The notes under the pieces: generated by a model
What the model saw: the letters and a program-made list of their open reading frames with translations, nothing else
Database searches by the model: none
What the model was told of the DNA's origin: nothing
Translations under genes and position numbers: made by a program
DNA from: Rhodoferax sp.
GTDB taxonomy: Bacteria > Pseudomonadota > Gammaproteobacteria > Burkholderiales > Burkholderiaceae_C
Assembly (NCBI GenBank): GCA_008015235.1
Contig: SSFF01000022.1
Span: forward strand, 1-59,482
DNA length: 59,482 nucleotides
Direction: 5' to 3'
In this document: one piece after another, positions 15,893 to 25,030 of the stretch
Layout: every line of letters starts with the position of its first letter
How positions within the stretch are numbered: the first letter of the stretch is position 1

Positions 15893-17608
15893 GTGAGTCA
15901 AGCCCCCAACGAATTCTGGGCCCAGGCAACGCAGCAATTCCAGGACAGTCTCTCGACCGGCTGGAGCAAGGCCTTGCAGTCTTTTCAGACCATGGATTTT
16001 GGCAGCATGGGCCAAGGTGCCGCAGCTGACCTGCCGCAAATCCGCTTCAACGCGGAAAAACTCCAATCGCTGCAGCAGCAGTACATGGCACAGGCCATGG
16101 AACTTTTCGGTCAAGGCATGAAAGGCCCGCAGCTGGGCAATGACAAACGCTTTGCCGACCCGGCCTGGGCATCCAATCCGTTCGCGGCCTACAGCGCAGC
16201 GGTGTATCTGCTCAATTCACGCACGCTGATGGGACTGGCTGAAGCCGTGGAGGCCGACGAAAAGACCAAGAACCGCATCCGCTTTGCGGTGGAACAATGG
16301 TCGGCGGCGGCGGCACCCAGCAATTTTCTGGCTTTGAATGCCGAAGCCCAGAAAAAAGCCATCGATTCCAAGGGCGAGAGCATTGCCAAGGGCATGAAGA
16401 ACCTGGTGCACGACATGGCCCAGGGCCACGTGTCCATGACCGACGAGAGCGTGTTCGAGGTGGGCAAGAACGTGGCCACCACCGAAGGCGCCGTGGTGTT
16501 CGAGAACGAGCTGTTCCAGCTGATCGAATACAAGCCACTCACGGCCAAGGTCTACGCCACACCGTTTCTGATGGTGCCGCCCTGCATCAACAAGTTCTAC
16601 ATCCTGGACCTGCAGCCCGAGAACTCGCTGGTGCGCTACGCCGTGGAGCAGGGCCACCGTACTTTCGTGGTGAGCTGGCGCAATCCCGATGCCAGCCTGT
16701 CGCACAAGACCTGGGACGACTACATCGAAGATGCGGTCATCAAGGCCATTGCGGTGACGCGGGAGATCACCGGTGCGCCGCAGATCAACGCGCTGGGATT
16801 CTGTGTTGGTGGCACCATGCTCGGTACCGCACTGGCCGTGCTGGCCGGGCGTGGTGAAAAGCCGGTCAAGAGCGCCACCTTCCTTACCACTTTCCTCGAT
16901 TTCAGCCACACTGGCATCCTGGACGTGTTCATCGACGAAGCGTTTGTGAAGTACCGTGAGCAGGAAATGGGCAAGGGCGGGCTGATGAAGGGGCAGGACC
17001 TGGCTTCTACCTTCAGCTTCCTGCGTCCCAACGACCTGGTATGGAACTATGTGGTGGGCAACTACCTCAAGGGTGAAACACCGCCGCCATTCGATCTGCT
17101 GTACTGGAACTCCGACTGCACAAACCTGCCCGGCCCTTACTACGCCTGGTACATCCGCAACACCTACCTCGAAAACAACCTCATCAAGCCCGGCAAGGCC
17201 ACAGTCTGTGGTACCCCCCTGGACCTGGGCCTGGTCGATACGCCGGTGTACATCTACGGTTCGCGCGAAGACCACATCGTGCCCATCGACGGCTCGTACG
17301 CGTCGACCCAGGTTTTCAAGGGCAAGAAGCGCTTCGTGATGGGGGCCTCGGGCCACATTGCCGGTGTCATCAACCCGCCGGCCAAGAAGAAGCGCAGCCA
17401 CTGGATCCGCTCCGACGGCAAGCTCCCCAAGACCCATGCACAGTGGCTGGAAGGTGCGGTCGAACACCCCGGCAGCTGGTGGACCGACTGGTCCGACTGG
17501 CTCAAGAGCCATGCTGGCACGCAGATTGCTGCACCCAAGCGCTACGGCAAAGGCCAGTACAAAGCCATCGAGGCAGCACCCGGACGCTACGTCCAGGCCA
17601 AGGCCTGA
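15893..17608 (+). CDS. phaC: Class I poly(3-hydroxyalkanoate) synthase PhaC
   Basis: 571-aa cytoplasmic/granule-bound enzyme that polymerises (R)-3-hydroxyacyl-CoA into polyhydroxyalkanoate. The lipase-like box GFCVGG carries the catalytic Cys (residue 304). The other members of the triad are visible as Asp in REDHIVP and His in SGHIAGVINP. Length and the single-subunit form fit class I. I chose GTG 15893 because GAGG lies 7 bp before it; ATG 15869 would add eight residues but lacks a ribosome-binding site. Followed by phaA (35-bp gap) and phaB, the usual polyhydroxybutyrate order. Confidence 0.97.
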   Translation: MSQAPNEFWAQATQQFQDSLSTGWSKALQSFQTMDFGSMGQGAAADLPQIRFNAEKLQSLQQQYMAQAMELFGQGMKGPQLGNDKRFADPAWASNPFAAYSAAVYLLNSRTLMGLAEAVEADEKTKNRIRFAVEQWSAAAAPSNFLALNAEAQKKAIDSKGESIAKGMKNLVHDMAQGHVSMTDESVFEVGKNVATTEGAVVFENELFQLIEYKPLTAKVYATPFLMVPPCINKFYILDLQPENSLVRYAVEQGHRTFVVSWRNPDASLSHKTWDDYIEDAVIKAIAVTREITGAPQINALGFCVGGTMLGTALAVLAGRGEKPVKSATFLTTFLDFSHTGILDVFIDEAFVKYREQEMGKGGLMKGQDLASTFSFLRPNDLVWNYVVGNYLKGETPPPFDLLYWNSDCTNLPGPYYAWYIRNTYLENNLIKPGKATVCGTPLDLGLVDTPVYIYGSREDHIVPIDGSYASTQVFKGKKRFVMGASGHIAGVINPPAKKKRSHWIRSDGKLPKTHAQWLEGAVEHPGSWWTDWSDWLKSHAGTQIAAPKRYGKGQYKAIEAAPGRYVQAKA

Positions 17609-17643
17609 GTTTTCAGATTTTTCCCATTCAAGGAGACTTTTTC

Positions 17644-18822
17644 ATGGAAGACATCGTCATTGTTGCGGCTGCGCGCACCGCAGTCGGTAAATTCGGCGGC
17701 ACGCTGGCCAAGACCCCGGCCCCCGAGCTGGGCGCCGCCGTCATCAAGAACCTGCTCGAGCGCACCAAGGTGGGTGCCGACCAGATCGGTGAAGTCATCA
17801 TGGGCCAGGTGCTGGCAGCGGGACAGGGCCAGAACCCGGCACGCCAATCGCTGCTGAAAGGTGGCATCGACAAGGGTACTCCTGCGCTCACCATTAACGC
17901 CGTGTGCGGCTCCGGTCTCAAGGCCGTCATGCTGGCGGCCCAGGCCGTGGCCACGGGCGACAGCGAAATCGTCATCGCCGGCGGCCAGGAAAACATGAGT
18001 GCATCTCCCCACGTGCTGTTGGGCAGCCGTGATGGTATGCGCATGGGCGAATGGAAAATGGCCGACACCATGATCGTGGACGGTCTGTGGGACGTGTACA
18101 ACCAGTACCACATGGGCATCACTGCCGAGAACGTGGCCAAGCAGTACGGCATCACCCGCGAAATGCAGGACGCCCTGGCGCTGGCCAGCCAGCAGAAGGC
18201 TGCCGCTGCGCAGGATGCTGGCAAGTTTGTGGACGAAATCGTTCCTTTCCTGATCGCGCAGAAGAAGGGGGACCCCATCTCCTTCGCTGCCGACGAGTTC
18301 ATCAACCGCAAATCCAATGCCGAAGCGCTGGCCGGTCTGCGTCCTGCTTTTGACAAGGCCGGTGGCGTGACCGCTGGTAACGCCTCGGGCATCAACGACG
18401 GCGCTGCCGCCGTGATGGTGATGACGGCCAAGAAGGCAGCCGCCCTGGGCCTGACGCCCATGGGCCGCATTGCCAGCTACGCCACCAGCGGTCTGGACCC
18501 CGCCATCATGGGCATGGGCCCGGTGCCGGCCTCGCAAAAGGCGCTGGCCCGTGCCGGCTGGAAGGCGCAGGATCTGGATCTGCTGGAAATCAACGAAGCC
18601 TTTGCCGCGCAGGCCTGTGCCGTGAACAAGGAAATGGGCTGGGACACGTCCAAGGTCAACGTCAATGGTGGTGCTATTGCGATCGGTCACCCCATTGGTG
18701 CCTCCGGCTGCCGCGTGCTGGTCACGCTGCTGCACGAAATGCAGCGCCGCGATGCCAAGAAGGGCATTGCCTCGCTGTGCATCGGCGGCGGCATGGGTGT
18801 GGCACTGACCATCGAACGCTGA
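17644..18822 (+). CDS. phaA: Acetyl-CoA acetyltransferase (beta-ketothiolase) PhaA
   Basis: 392-aa biosynthetic thiolase condensing two acetyl-CoA into acetoacetyl-CoA, the first step to polyhydroxybutyrate. Active-site Cys88 lies in NAVCGSGLKA; the C-terminal His (AIGHPIGASG) and second Cys (SLCIGGGMG) are intact. It starts at ATG 17644 (MEDIVIVAAARTAVGKF) with an AAGGAG site. The frame is open further upstream but inside phaC and without support. Between phaC and phaB in the same direction. Confidence 0.97.
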   Translation: MEDIVIVAAARTAVGKFGGTLAKTPAPELGAAVIKNLLERTKVGADQIGEVIMGQVLAAGQGQNPARQSLLKGGIDKGTPALTINAVCGSGLKAVMLAAQAVATGDSEIVIAGGQENMSASPHVLLGSRDGMRMGEWKMADTMIVDGLWDVYNQYHMGITAENVAKQYGITREMQDALALASQQKAAAAQDAGKFVDEIVPFLIAQKKGDPISFAADEFINRKSNAEALAGLRPAFDKAGGVTAGNASGINDGAAAVMVMTAKKAAALGLTPMGRIASYATSGLDPAIMGMGPVPASQKALARAGWKAQDLDLLEINEAFAAQACAVNKEMGWDTSKVNVNGGAIAIGHPIGASGCRVLVTLLHEMQRRDAKKGIASLCIGGGMGVALTIER

Positions 18823-18835
18823 AAAATATACGGGA

Positions 18836-18889
18836 AATAGGCCGCCTGCCCCCGTATCGCAAGCGCAGGCAGCTATAAAATTAGTAGCA
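18836..18889 (+). repeat. Dispersed ~50-bp repeat, copy 5 (phaA-phaB gap)
   Basis: Intergenic copy, from GGCCGCCTGCCCCCGTAT through GCGCAGGCAGC to the hairpin GCTATAAAATTAGTAGC. It occupies most of the 90-bp gap, so it is transcribed as part of the phaCAB mRNA. Confidence 0.75.
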
Positions 18890-18912
18890 TTAAACCCCAA
18901 GAGGAGCAAAAA

Positions 18913-19653
18913 ATGAGTCAAAAACGCGTAGCCTATGTCACAGGCGGTATGGGTGGAATCGGTACCGCCATTTGCCAGCGTCTGCACAAGGAGGGTTTCA
19001 CGGTCATTGCCGGTTGCGGCCCCACCCGCGATTTTACCAAGTGGTTGGATGAGCAAAAGGCATTGGGTTACACCTTTTACGCCTCGGTGGGCAATGTGGG
19101 TGAGTGGGAATCCACCGTGGAAGCTTTTGCCAAAGCCAAAGCCGAGCATGGCCCCATTGACGTGTTGGTGAACAACGCCGGCATTACCAAGGACCGCATG
19201 TTCCTGAAGATGAGCAAGGAAGACTGGGATGCCGTGATCGGCACCAACCTGACTTCCATGTTCAACGTCACCAAGCAGGTGGTGGCCGACATGGTGGAGC
19301 GCGGCTGGGGTCGCATCATCAACATCTCTTCGGTGAACGGCGCAAAGGGCCAGGCGGGTCAGACCAACTACTCGGCCGCCAAGGCCGGCATGCACGGCTT
19401 CTCCATGGCATTGGCCCAGGAAATGGCCACCAAGGGCGTGACGGTCAACACCGTGAGCCCCGGCTACATCGGTACCGACATGGTCAAGGCCATTCGCCCG
19501 GACGTGCTGGAAAAGATTGTCAGCACCGTGCCGGTCAAGCGCCTGGGTGAACCCAGCGAAATCGCTTCCATCATTGCCTGGTTGGCGTCCGACGAAGGTG
19601 GCTATGCCACTGGTGCCGAGTTTGCCGTCAATGGCGGCCTGCACATGAGCTGA
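18913..19653 (+). CDS. phaB: NADPH acetoacetyl-CoA reductase PhaB
   Basis: 246-aa short-chain dehydrogenase reducing acetoacetyl-CoA to (R)-3-hydroxybutyryl-CoA. Rossmann glycine motif TGGMGGIGT near the N-terminus, NNAG in LVNNAGITKD, catalytic Ser in NISSVNG and YSAAK tyrosine/lysine pair, with PhaB-like FTKWLDEQ and GGLHMS at the end. The start has a GAGGAG ribosome-binding site. Last gene of phaCAB; an intrinsic terminator follows 44 bp after the stop. Confidence 0.97.
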   Translation: MSQKRVAYVTGGMGGIGTAICQRLHKEGFTVIAGCGPTRDFTKWLDEQKALGYTFYASVGNVGEWESTVEAFAKAKAEHGPIDVLVNNAGITKDRMFLKMSKEDWDAVIGTNLTSMFNVTKQVVADMVERGWGRIINISSVNGAKGQAGQTNYSAAKAGMHGFSMALAQEMATKGVTVNTVSPGYIGTDMVKAIRPDVLEKIVSTVPVKRLGEPSEIASIIAWLASDEGGYATGAEFAVNGGLHMS

Positions 19654-19696
19654 TCGGCCAGCAATCTGCGGCCTTTGCCGCAGGTGCCGAATCTGC

Positions 19697-19730
19697 AAAC
19701 CCCCATGCCGCTTGGTCATGGGGGTTTTTC
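19697..19730 (+). terminator. Rho-independent terminator of phaCAB
   Basis: Stem CCCCCATG / CATGGGGG with a 9-nt loop (19700-19724), extended by AAA/TTT pairing and followed by TTTTT. Confidence 0.92.
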
Positions 19731-19901
19731 TTTGGTGCACAGGATGTTGGCACGCTTGCGCACCCGGTGTGTGCAATGGCGAATCGCAGGGCTACTGGTC
19801 CTCCAAAGTACGGCAATCCGTGGTAAGTTCCGCACGGGTCGATGAACAGGCACACAATGTCTGGTCGGTAGGGAGCGAGGCAACCCCGGTCTTGGAAACG
19901 C

Positions 19902-21215
19902 ATGCAAAAAGAAGTCATTGAATCTGTCGATATTTCCCAGTTGCGCCTGGGCCTGTACGTGGTGCTCGATATTGGCTGGCTGTCGCATCCGTTTCCCACC
20001 AGCAGCTTCAAGCTGACTAACCCCAATCAGATCGATACCCTGCGCAGCCTGGGGCTGAAGTCGGTCAAGGTTGATTGGTCACGCAGTGATGCTGTGGAGG
20101 AAACGGGTCCGGCTGCGGCGCAGACCCCCTTGCAGGCGGCCCAGGCCGCGGCCCGTGCCGCCGCCGAGCAGCTCGCTGCCGAGAAAGCCGGACGCCAGGC
20201 CATGGAGCGCGCCGAACGCGCCCGCATGCTGGCCACCCAGCAGAAGAGTCTGCAGGTGTGTGAAAAGCGCTATCTGGAAACCGGCAAGCTCTACCGCCAG
20301 GTCCAAGACATCTCTACGGCGAAACCCAAGGATGCTGCGCAACAAAGCAGCGCCATGGTGGCCTCGATGCTGACTGACATGGCAGCTGCCGGGGAAATTT
20401 CAATTCGTTTGCTGTCCGAATCGGCTGGTGAAAAATCGGCCCAGCATCCAGTCAATGTCATGATCGTGTCCTTGCTGCTGGCGCGTGCCATGGGCCTGCC
20501 CGCGCCCGAGATGCAAGAGCTGGGCGTGGCTGCTTTCCTGCACGACATCGGCAAGCAGCAGGTACCGGACCGGGTGCGTTCGCTGGTGGATGGTTTCAAT
20601 GCCGCCGAAACCCGGCTGTACCAGGAGCACGTGTCTTTTGGCGTGCAGGCAGCCAAGGCCATGGGTCTGTCCACAGCGGCGCTACTGGCCATTGCCCAAC
20701 ACCACGAAGGGCACGATGGCAGTGGCTTTCCCAAGCGCAGCAAAGGGGATGAAATCAGCCCGCTGGGACGCATACTGAGCGTGGTCAACCGCTACGACAA
20801 CCTGGTCAATCCGGCGCGTGCTTCGGCGGCATTGACGCCGCACGAAGCGCTGGCCGCGATTTTCAGCCAGTACAAAGCCCAGTGTGAACCCAGTGTGCTG
20901 TCTGCCTTCATCCGCATGATGGGCATCTACCCGCCCGGTTCGGTGGTGCAGCTGTCGGACGAGCGCTATGCGTTGGTGGTGGCCGTCAATTCCACGCGAC
21001 CACTCAAGCCCAGCGTGGTGGTCCATGAGCCACGGGTTCCACGCCATGAGGCCTTGGTCATGGACCTGGAAAAAATGCCGGAACTCAGTATCCGCCGCAG
21101 CGTCAAGCCGAGCCTGCTGCCTGCAGCTTCGCTGGACTATCTGGCACCCCGCTTGCGGGTCAATTATTTCTTCGAAGCCTCGGACGCGGTGGAGCCGTCG
21201 GAGGCGGCTGCATGA
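19902..21215 (+). CDS. HD-GYP-type c-di-GMP phosphodiesterase (DUF3391 + HD)
   Basis: 437-aa signalling protein. Residues about 1-65 form a DUF3391-type N-terminal domain (LRLGLYVVLDIGWLSHPF and KSVKVDWSRSD); an Ala-rich coiled-coil-like stretch follows at about 75-115. The HD domain has HDIGK (about 214-218) and HHEGHDGSGFP (about 267), the HD-GYP signature with F replacing Y. It is predicted to hydrolyse c-di-GMP. The stop overlaps the start of the PAS-GGDEF-EAL gene by 4 bp. It is paralogous to the gene at 47687-48994 along its length, including the shared C-terminal YLAPRLRVNYFF-like end. Confidence 0.9.
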   Translation: MQKEVIESVDISQLRLGLYVVLDIGWLSHPFPTSSFKLTNPNQIDTLRSLGLKSVKVDWSRSDAVEETGPAAAQTPLQAAQAAARAAAEQLAAEKAGRQAMERAERARMLATQQKSLQVCEKRYLETGKLYRQVQDISTAKPKDAAQQSSAMVASMLTDMAAAGEISIRLLSESAGEKSAQHPVNVMIVSLLLARAMGLPAPEMQELGVAAFLHDIGKQQVPDRVRSLVDGFNAAETRLYQEHVSFGVQAAKAMGLSTAALLAIAQHHEGHDGSGFPKRSKGDEISPLGRILSVVNRYDNLVNPARASAALTPHEALAAIFSQYKAQCEPSVLSAFIRMMGIYPPGSVVQLSDERYALVVAVNSTRPLKPSVVVHEPRVPRHEALVMDLEKMPELSIRRSVKPSLLPAASLDYLAPRLRVNYFFEASDAVEPSEAAA

Positions 21216-23617
21216 CGACTGAGTTGCTGCAGGGTTGGCTGGGCTCGCTGACTGACGCGGCGTGGCTGGTCGAACCCCGCAGTTTGCGTGTGGTGGTGGC
21301 CAATGCCGCGGCCTACAGTCTCTTGGGCTTACCGCAGGGGGCGTTGCAGGACCGGCCGACCATTGAATTGATGACCTCGCCCGAGGACATGTACTTCTGG
21401 GAAGATGTTGCAGCAGGATTGGCAGACAGCATCCACTCCGAAACCCTGGTCTGTGGCAGTGACGGTGTGGCCATACCGGTGGACCGCAAGGTCAGCCGCG
21501 TACGTCTGGAGGCCCAGACGCCCTTGTACCTGGTGTTACTGCGTGACTTGCGGGGCCAGCTGGCCCGCGAGGCCTTGCTGGAAGACCGTCTCGCCGACCT
21601 GCGGGCGACACTGGAGTCCAGCCATGACGCCTTGCTGGTCGTGGACCTCGCCAACCATGTCCAGCACTACAACTGCCGCTTTGTGCAGATGTGGCAGCTG
21701 CCCGAAGACCTGCTTAATGACCGCGATGTCTCGACCCTGTGGCGCCACATGGAGTCCCTGCTGGCCGACCCGTTGGCACATAGTGAAGGACTGGCGCAGG
21801 ACATGCCGACGGTGCAGCACAGTGTGGAGGACGTGTTGGTCCTGCACGATGGTCGTCAGCTGGCGCGTCGCGTGGTGCCCAAGTTCAGCCGGGGCCGCGT
21901 GCAGGGGCGGGTGTTTTCGTTCCGCGACATCACGCAGGAAGCAATGGCCGAGCAACGCTTGCAACTGGCAGCCAAGGTGTTCGAGTGCAGCCCTGATGCA
22001 GTGTTCATCACCGACGCGCAGTACCGCTTGCTGCAGGTCAACCCCATGTGCGAGCAGCTCTGGGAGCAGTCCCACACCGCTTTGCTGGGGCGCATGGCGC
22101 CTTCCCTGTTCCTGAACCCACTGCAGTCGGACTTCTTTGCACAGGTTGAGCAGGTGTTGCAGACCGAAGGGGTGTGGACCGGCGAGCTGGTGTATGTCAA
22201 GGACTCCCGTCCGGTTCCATTGCAGGTTTCGTGGGTGCTGCTGCGCGATGCCCAGGGACGAACCTTGCATACCGTGGGTTTTGCTCAGGACCTGACAGAG
22301 CGTGTGGAGGCTCAGAAGCGCATCGACCTGCTGGCCCATACCGACATCCTGACCGGCTTGCCCAATCGGGTGCTGCTGACGCAGCGTGCGGAAATGATGC
22401 TGGGTCTGAGCCAACGCCAGGGCCATCCCTGCGGTGTCTTGTTCGTGGACCTGGACCGCTTCAAGAACATCAACGAATCCTTTGGCCATGCCTTGGGTGA
22501 CCGGGTGTTGGTCGAGGTTGCACGTCGTATCCGCCTTTGCCTGCGTGAGGTCGATACCTTGTCGCGCCTGGGAGCGGACGAGTTTGTCGTCTTGCTGCAG
22601 GAGGCCGATGCTTTCGGGGCCGAGATAGCCGCACGGCGCATCATTGCCGCCTTGGCCCAACCCTTCGAAGTGCAGGACATGGATTTTTCCCTGGGTTGCA
22701 GCATCGGTATCGCGCTCTACCCGGACGATGGCAACACGGTGGACGAACTCATCCAGTGTGCCGACACGGCCATGCATGGCGTCAAGGAACGGGGGCGCGG
22801 TTCGCTGCGTTTCTATCAGCCGCAGATGAACGTCGACTGGCTTTCGCGCATCAAGATGGAACACGCCATGCGCCAGGGGCTGGAGCGCCAGCTGTTCCGC
22901 TTGGTGTACCAACCACAGATCGCGCTGGACACCGGTTGCCTGACCGGGGCCGAGGCCCTGCTGCGCTGGATCGACCCCGAGTTGGGTCAGGTGCCACCGT
23001 CCACCTTCATCCCCCTGGCGGAGGAGTCGGGTTTCATCATTAGCCTTGGCAACTGGGTGTTGGGGGAGGCCGTGCGCCAGGCCACCCTGTGGCAAAAGCA
23101 GGGCATGCCGCTGGTGGTATCGGTCAATGTATCGGCCCTGCAGTTCCAGCAAACCGACTTTGTGGATCGCGTCGCCGACAGCATCCGCAGTGTGGGCCTT
23201 GACCCGGCCTTGCTTGAGCTGGAGCTGACGGAGTCGATTCTGGTCAAGGATGCCGAAGAGGCATTGACCAAGCTGGATGCGCTGGCGGCGCTGGGTATCA
23301 GCCTGGCGATCGATGATTTCGGTACCGGCTATTCCAGTCTGGCCTATCTCAAGAAGTTTCCGATTTCCAAGCTCAAGATCGACCGCGCCTTCATCATGGG
23401 CTTGCCCCAGGACGAAAGCGACAAGGCGATCGTGGAGGCCACCGTGGCCATGGCCCGTGCGCTCAAGCTCAAGGTAGTGGCTGAAGGGGTGGAAACGCCT
23501 GCGCAGCACGATTACCTGCAGAGTCTGCGGTGTGCTGCTTACCAGGGATTCCTGTGTTCGCCAGGTCTTTCCGCTTCGGATTTCGAAGCGCTGGTGGCCA
23601 AACTGCCAGCCGCCTGA
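21212..23617 (+). CDS. PAS-GGDEF-EAL c-di-GMP signalling protein
   Basis: 801-aa cytoplasmic protein with no clear membrane segment. Three PAS-like domains occupy about residues 1-130, 131-255 and 256-370. A GGDEF domain follows (about 375-535), whose signature is GADEF (about 454-458), so cyclase activity is doubtful. The EAL domain (about 550-795) keeps EALLRW, the NVSA asparagine, ELTES, DDFGTGYSSLAYL and AEGVE, so phosphodiesterase activity is predicted. It is translationally coupled to the HD-GYP gene, giving two c-di-GMP hydrolases in one unit. The first two PAS domains match those of the hybrid kinase at 45754. Confidence 0.93.
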   Translation: MTTELLQGWLGSLTDAAWLVEPRSLRVVVANAAAYSLLGLPQGALQDRPTIELMTSPEDMYFWEDVAAGLADSIHSETLVCGSDGVAIPVDRKVSRVRLEAQTPLYLVLLRDLRGQLAREALLEDRLADLRATLESSHDALLVVDLANHVQHYNCRFVQMWQLPEDLLNDRDVSTLWRHMESLLADPLAHSEGLAQDMPTVQHSVEDVLVLHDGRQLARRVVPKFSRGRVQGRVFSFRDITQEAMAEQRLQLAAKVFECSPDAVFITDAQYRLLQVNPMCEQLWEQSHTALLGRMAPSLFLNPLQSDFFAQVEQVLQTEGVWTGELVYVKDSRPVPLQVSWVLLRDAQGRTLHTVGFAQDLTERVEAQKRIDLLAHTDILTGLPNRVLLTQRAEMMLGLSQRQGHPCGVLFVDLDRFKNINESFGHALGDRVLVEVARRIRLCLREVDTLSRLGADEFVVLLQEADAFGAEIAARRIIAALAQPFEVQDMDFSLGCSIGIALYPDDGNTVDELIQCADTAMHGVKERGRGSLRFYQPQMNVDWLSRIKMEHAMRQGLERQLFRLVYQPQIALDTGCLTGAEALLRWIDPELGQVPPSTFIPLAEESGFIISLGNWVLGEAVRQATLWQKQGMPLVVSVNVSALQFQQTDFVDRVADSIRSVGLDPALLELELTESILVKDAEEALTKLDALAALGISLAIDDFGTGYSSLAYLKKFPISKLKIDRAFIMGLPQDESDKAIVEATVAMARALKLKVVAEGVETPAQHDYLQSLRCAAYQGFLCSPGLSASDFEALVAKLPAA

Positions 23618-24430
23618 TCAGCTGCGCAGGCCCTTGTAGGCCATGTAGGCGGCCAGGCCATAGAGCAGCAAGGCGAATATCTTCTTGAGTTTTGCTACGG
23701 GCAGTCGGTGTGCTGTTCTCGCACCGAGTGGAGCGGTCAACACACTGGCGCCAGCGATCACGGCCAAGGCCGGAAGCCACACGTAGCCCGCGGAAGCTGT
23801 GGGCAGATCCGCTGCCGACTGGCCACTGATGATGAAGCCCACCGTGTTGGCCAAAGCAATCGGGAATCCCAGTGCGGCGCTGGTGGCGACCGCGTTGATG
23901 GCAGGAACAGCGTGCGCCACCATGAACGGCACACTGATGAAGCCTCCTCCGGCACCGACCAAGCCAGAGAGAAAGCCGATACCGCCGCCCCAGGCCATCT
24001 GGCCAGCGCTTCCAGGCATGTCACGCCCCGGCTTGGGCTTCTTGTCGAGGAACATCTGGGTCGCAGAAAACGTCACGAAAGCAGCAAAGAACAGGGCCAG
24101 TGCAGTGCCCTTGAGCACGCTGAACACGCCCACACTGGCCAGGGCGGCACCCAAAACAATGCCGGGCGCTAGACGCTTGACGATGTCCCAGCGCACTGCA
24201 CCGCGCTGATGGTGGGCACGGACACTGGAAATGCTGGTGAACACGATGGTGGCCATGGAGGTGGCGATGGACATCTTTACTGCCAGGTCGGTACCAATGC
24301 CGCGGGCGGACATGATGGCCGTCAGAACCGGGCCGATCAGCATGCCACCGCCAATGCCCAGCAGGCCCGCCAGAAAACCGGCGACCAGGCCAAGGGCGAC
24401 CATTTCGATGATGAGGGAGGGTTCCAGCAT
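23618..24430 (-). CDS. Sulfite exporter TauE/SafE-family membrane protein
   Basis: 270-aa membrane protein of the TauE/SafE (DUF81) family with about eight hydrophobic helices in two repeats. The repeat signatures are visible: GFLAGLLGIGGGMLIGP at residues about 17-33 and GFLSGLVGAGGGFISVP at about 152-168. Family members export sulfite, sulfonates or organic anions; the substrate here is unknown. Its stop abuts the stop of the GGDEF-EAL gene with no gap, so the two genes converge without room for a terminator. Confidence 0.9.
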   Translation of the reverse strand: MLEPSLIIEMVALGLVAGFLAGLLGIGGGMLIGPVLTAIMSARGIGTDLAVKMSIATSMATIVFTSISSVRAHHQRGAVRWDIVKRLAPGIVLGAALASVGVFSVLKGTALALFFAAFVTFSATQMFLDKKPKPGRDMPGSAGQMAWGGGIGFLSGLVGAGGGFISVPFMVAHAVPAINAVATSAALGFPIALANTVGFIISGQSAADLPTASAGYVWLPALAVIAGASVLTAPLGARTAHRLPVAKLKKIFALLLYGLAAYMAYKGLRS

Positions 24431-24480
24431 GGTGCGTCTGCGACGCAGTGTCGCGGGAGGGGGCGGGTGGGGAATAGGGT

Positions 24481-24650
24481 GTCTGCGAAACCACCGAACC
24501 GCATCCTGAACCGGAGTTCAGGTGGGCGAGGTCAACGGCACATTGGGTCCATCTAACGCGAGACGGTCGCGCTTGTACCGTGATCTTCCAAGCCCGGGCG
24601 CAATGCGCATTGGTTCAAGGAAATATAAAGCCCGGCAGTGTCGCAGACGG
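24481..24650 (-). ncRNA. ssrS: 6S RNA
   Basis: Lies directly after zapA on the same strand, the usual place of ssrS in beta- and gammaproteobacteria. The closing stem is clear: TCGCAGAC (24641-24648) pairs with GTCTGCGA (24483-24490). On the minus strand, CCTTGAACC begins the 5' side and CACCTGAACTCCGGTTCAGG lies near the 3' side, closely resembling the CACCTTGAACC..GGTTCAAGG region of E. coli 6S RNA. Estimated length about 165-170 nt. 6S RNA binds housekeeping RNA polymerase as an open-promoter mimic. Ends are approximate. Confidence 0.85.
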
Positions 24651-24691
24651 TGTCCATTCTACGCCCGATCGGGCAGCTTGTCGCGCAGGTC

Positions 24692-25030
24692 TCAGAGCAA
24701 CTGGCCGTCGTCGCCGAGGGTCGCGTCCAGACGCTCCAGCAGGGAATTGAGCAAGGTGGACGACTCAGCAGTTTCTGTGCCGGAGTCCGTTGCAGGCACC
24801 GTTGGCACGGACGGTGTCGTCGCGGCCAGGTGTTGGTCGGAGAGATCGAAGGCTAGGTTCAATGCAGCCAGCACGGCAATCCGGTCGCGGGCTCGCACCT
24901 TGCCAGCATCGCGGATCTTGCACATGGCCGTGTCCACACGTTCCACGGCTTCAAGCAAACGCGCTTCGCCACCTTCGGGGCACCCGAGCAGGTAGCTTTG
25001 CCCCATGATTTGGACTTCGAGTTGTTTCAT
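24692..25030 (-). CDS. zapA: Cell division protein ZapA
   Basis: 112-aa FtsZ-ring-associated protein that promotes FtsZ bundling. The N-terminal ZapA domain starts KQLEVQIMGQSYLLGCPEG and continues through RVDTAMCKIRDAG and RDRIAVLAALNLAFDL; a Ser/Thr/Ala-rich linker and a short coiled-coil-like tail (LLNSLLERLD) follow. The start overlaps the stop of the upstream zapB-like gene by 4 bp, and 6S RNA follows. Confidence 0.93.
   Translation of the reverse strand: MKQLEVQIMGQSYLLGCPEGGEARLLEAVERVDTAMCKIRDAGKVRARDRIAVLAALNLAFDLSDQHLAATTPSVPTVPATDSGTETAESSTLLNSLLERLDATLGDDGQLL

Noticed and set aside
17587..19776. A 729-codon open frame on the minus strand opposite phaA-phaB
   Set aside because: It is antisense to clearly recognised thiolase and reductase genes; its product is His/Gly/Asp-rich with no family motifs, as is typical of antisense frames in GC-rich DNA.
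21536..23509. A 657-codon minus-strand open frame opposite the GGDEF-EAL gene
   Set aside because: Antisense to a gene with complete GGDEF-EAL motifs; His/Gln-rich product without recognisable family.
24663..24674. GCCCGATCGGGC palindrome after zapA as a terminator
   Set aside because: A 12-bp self-complementary run with no loop space or T-run; it precedes 6S RNA and is more likely incidental.
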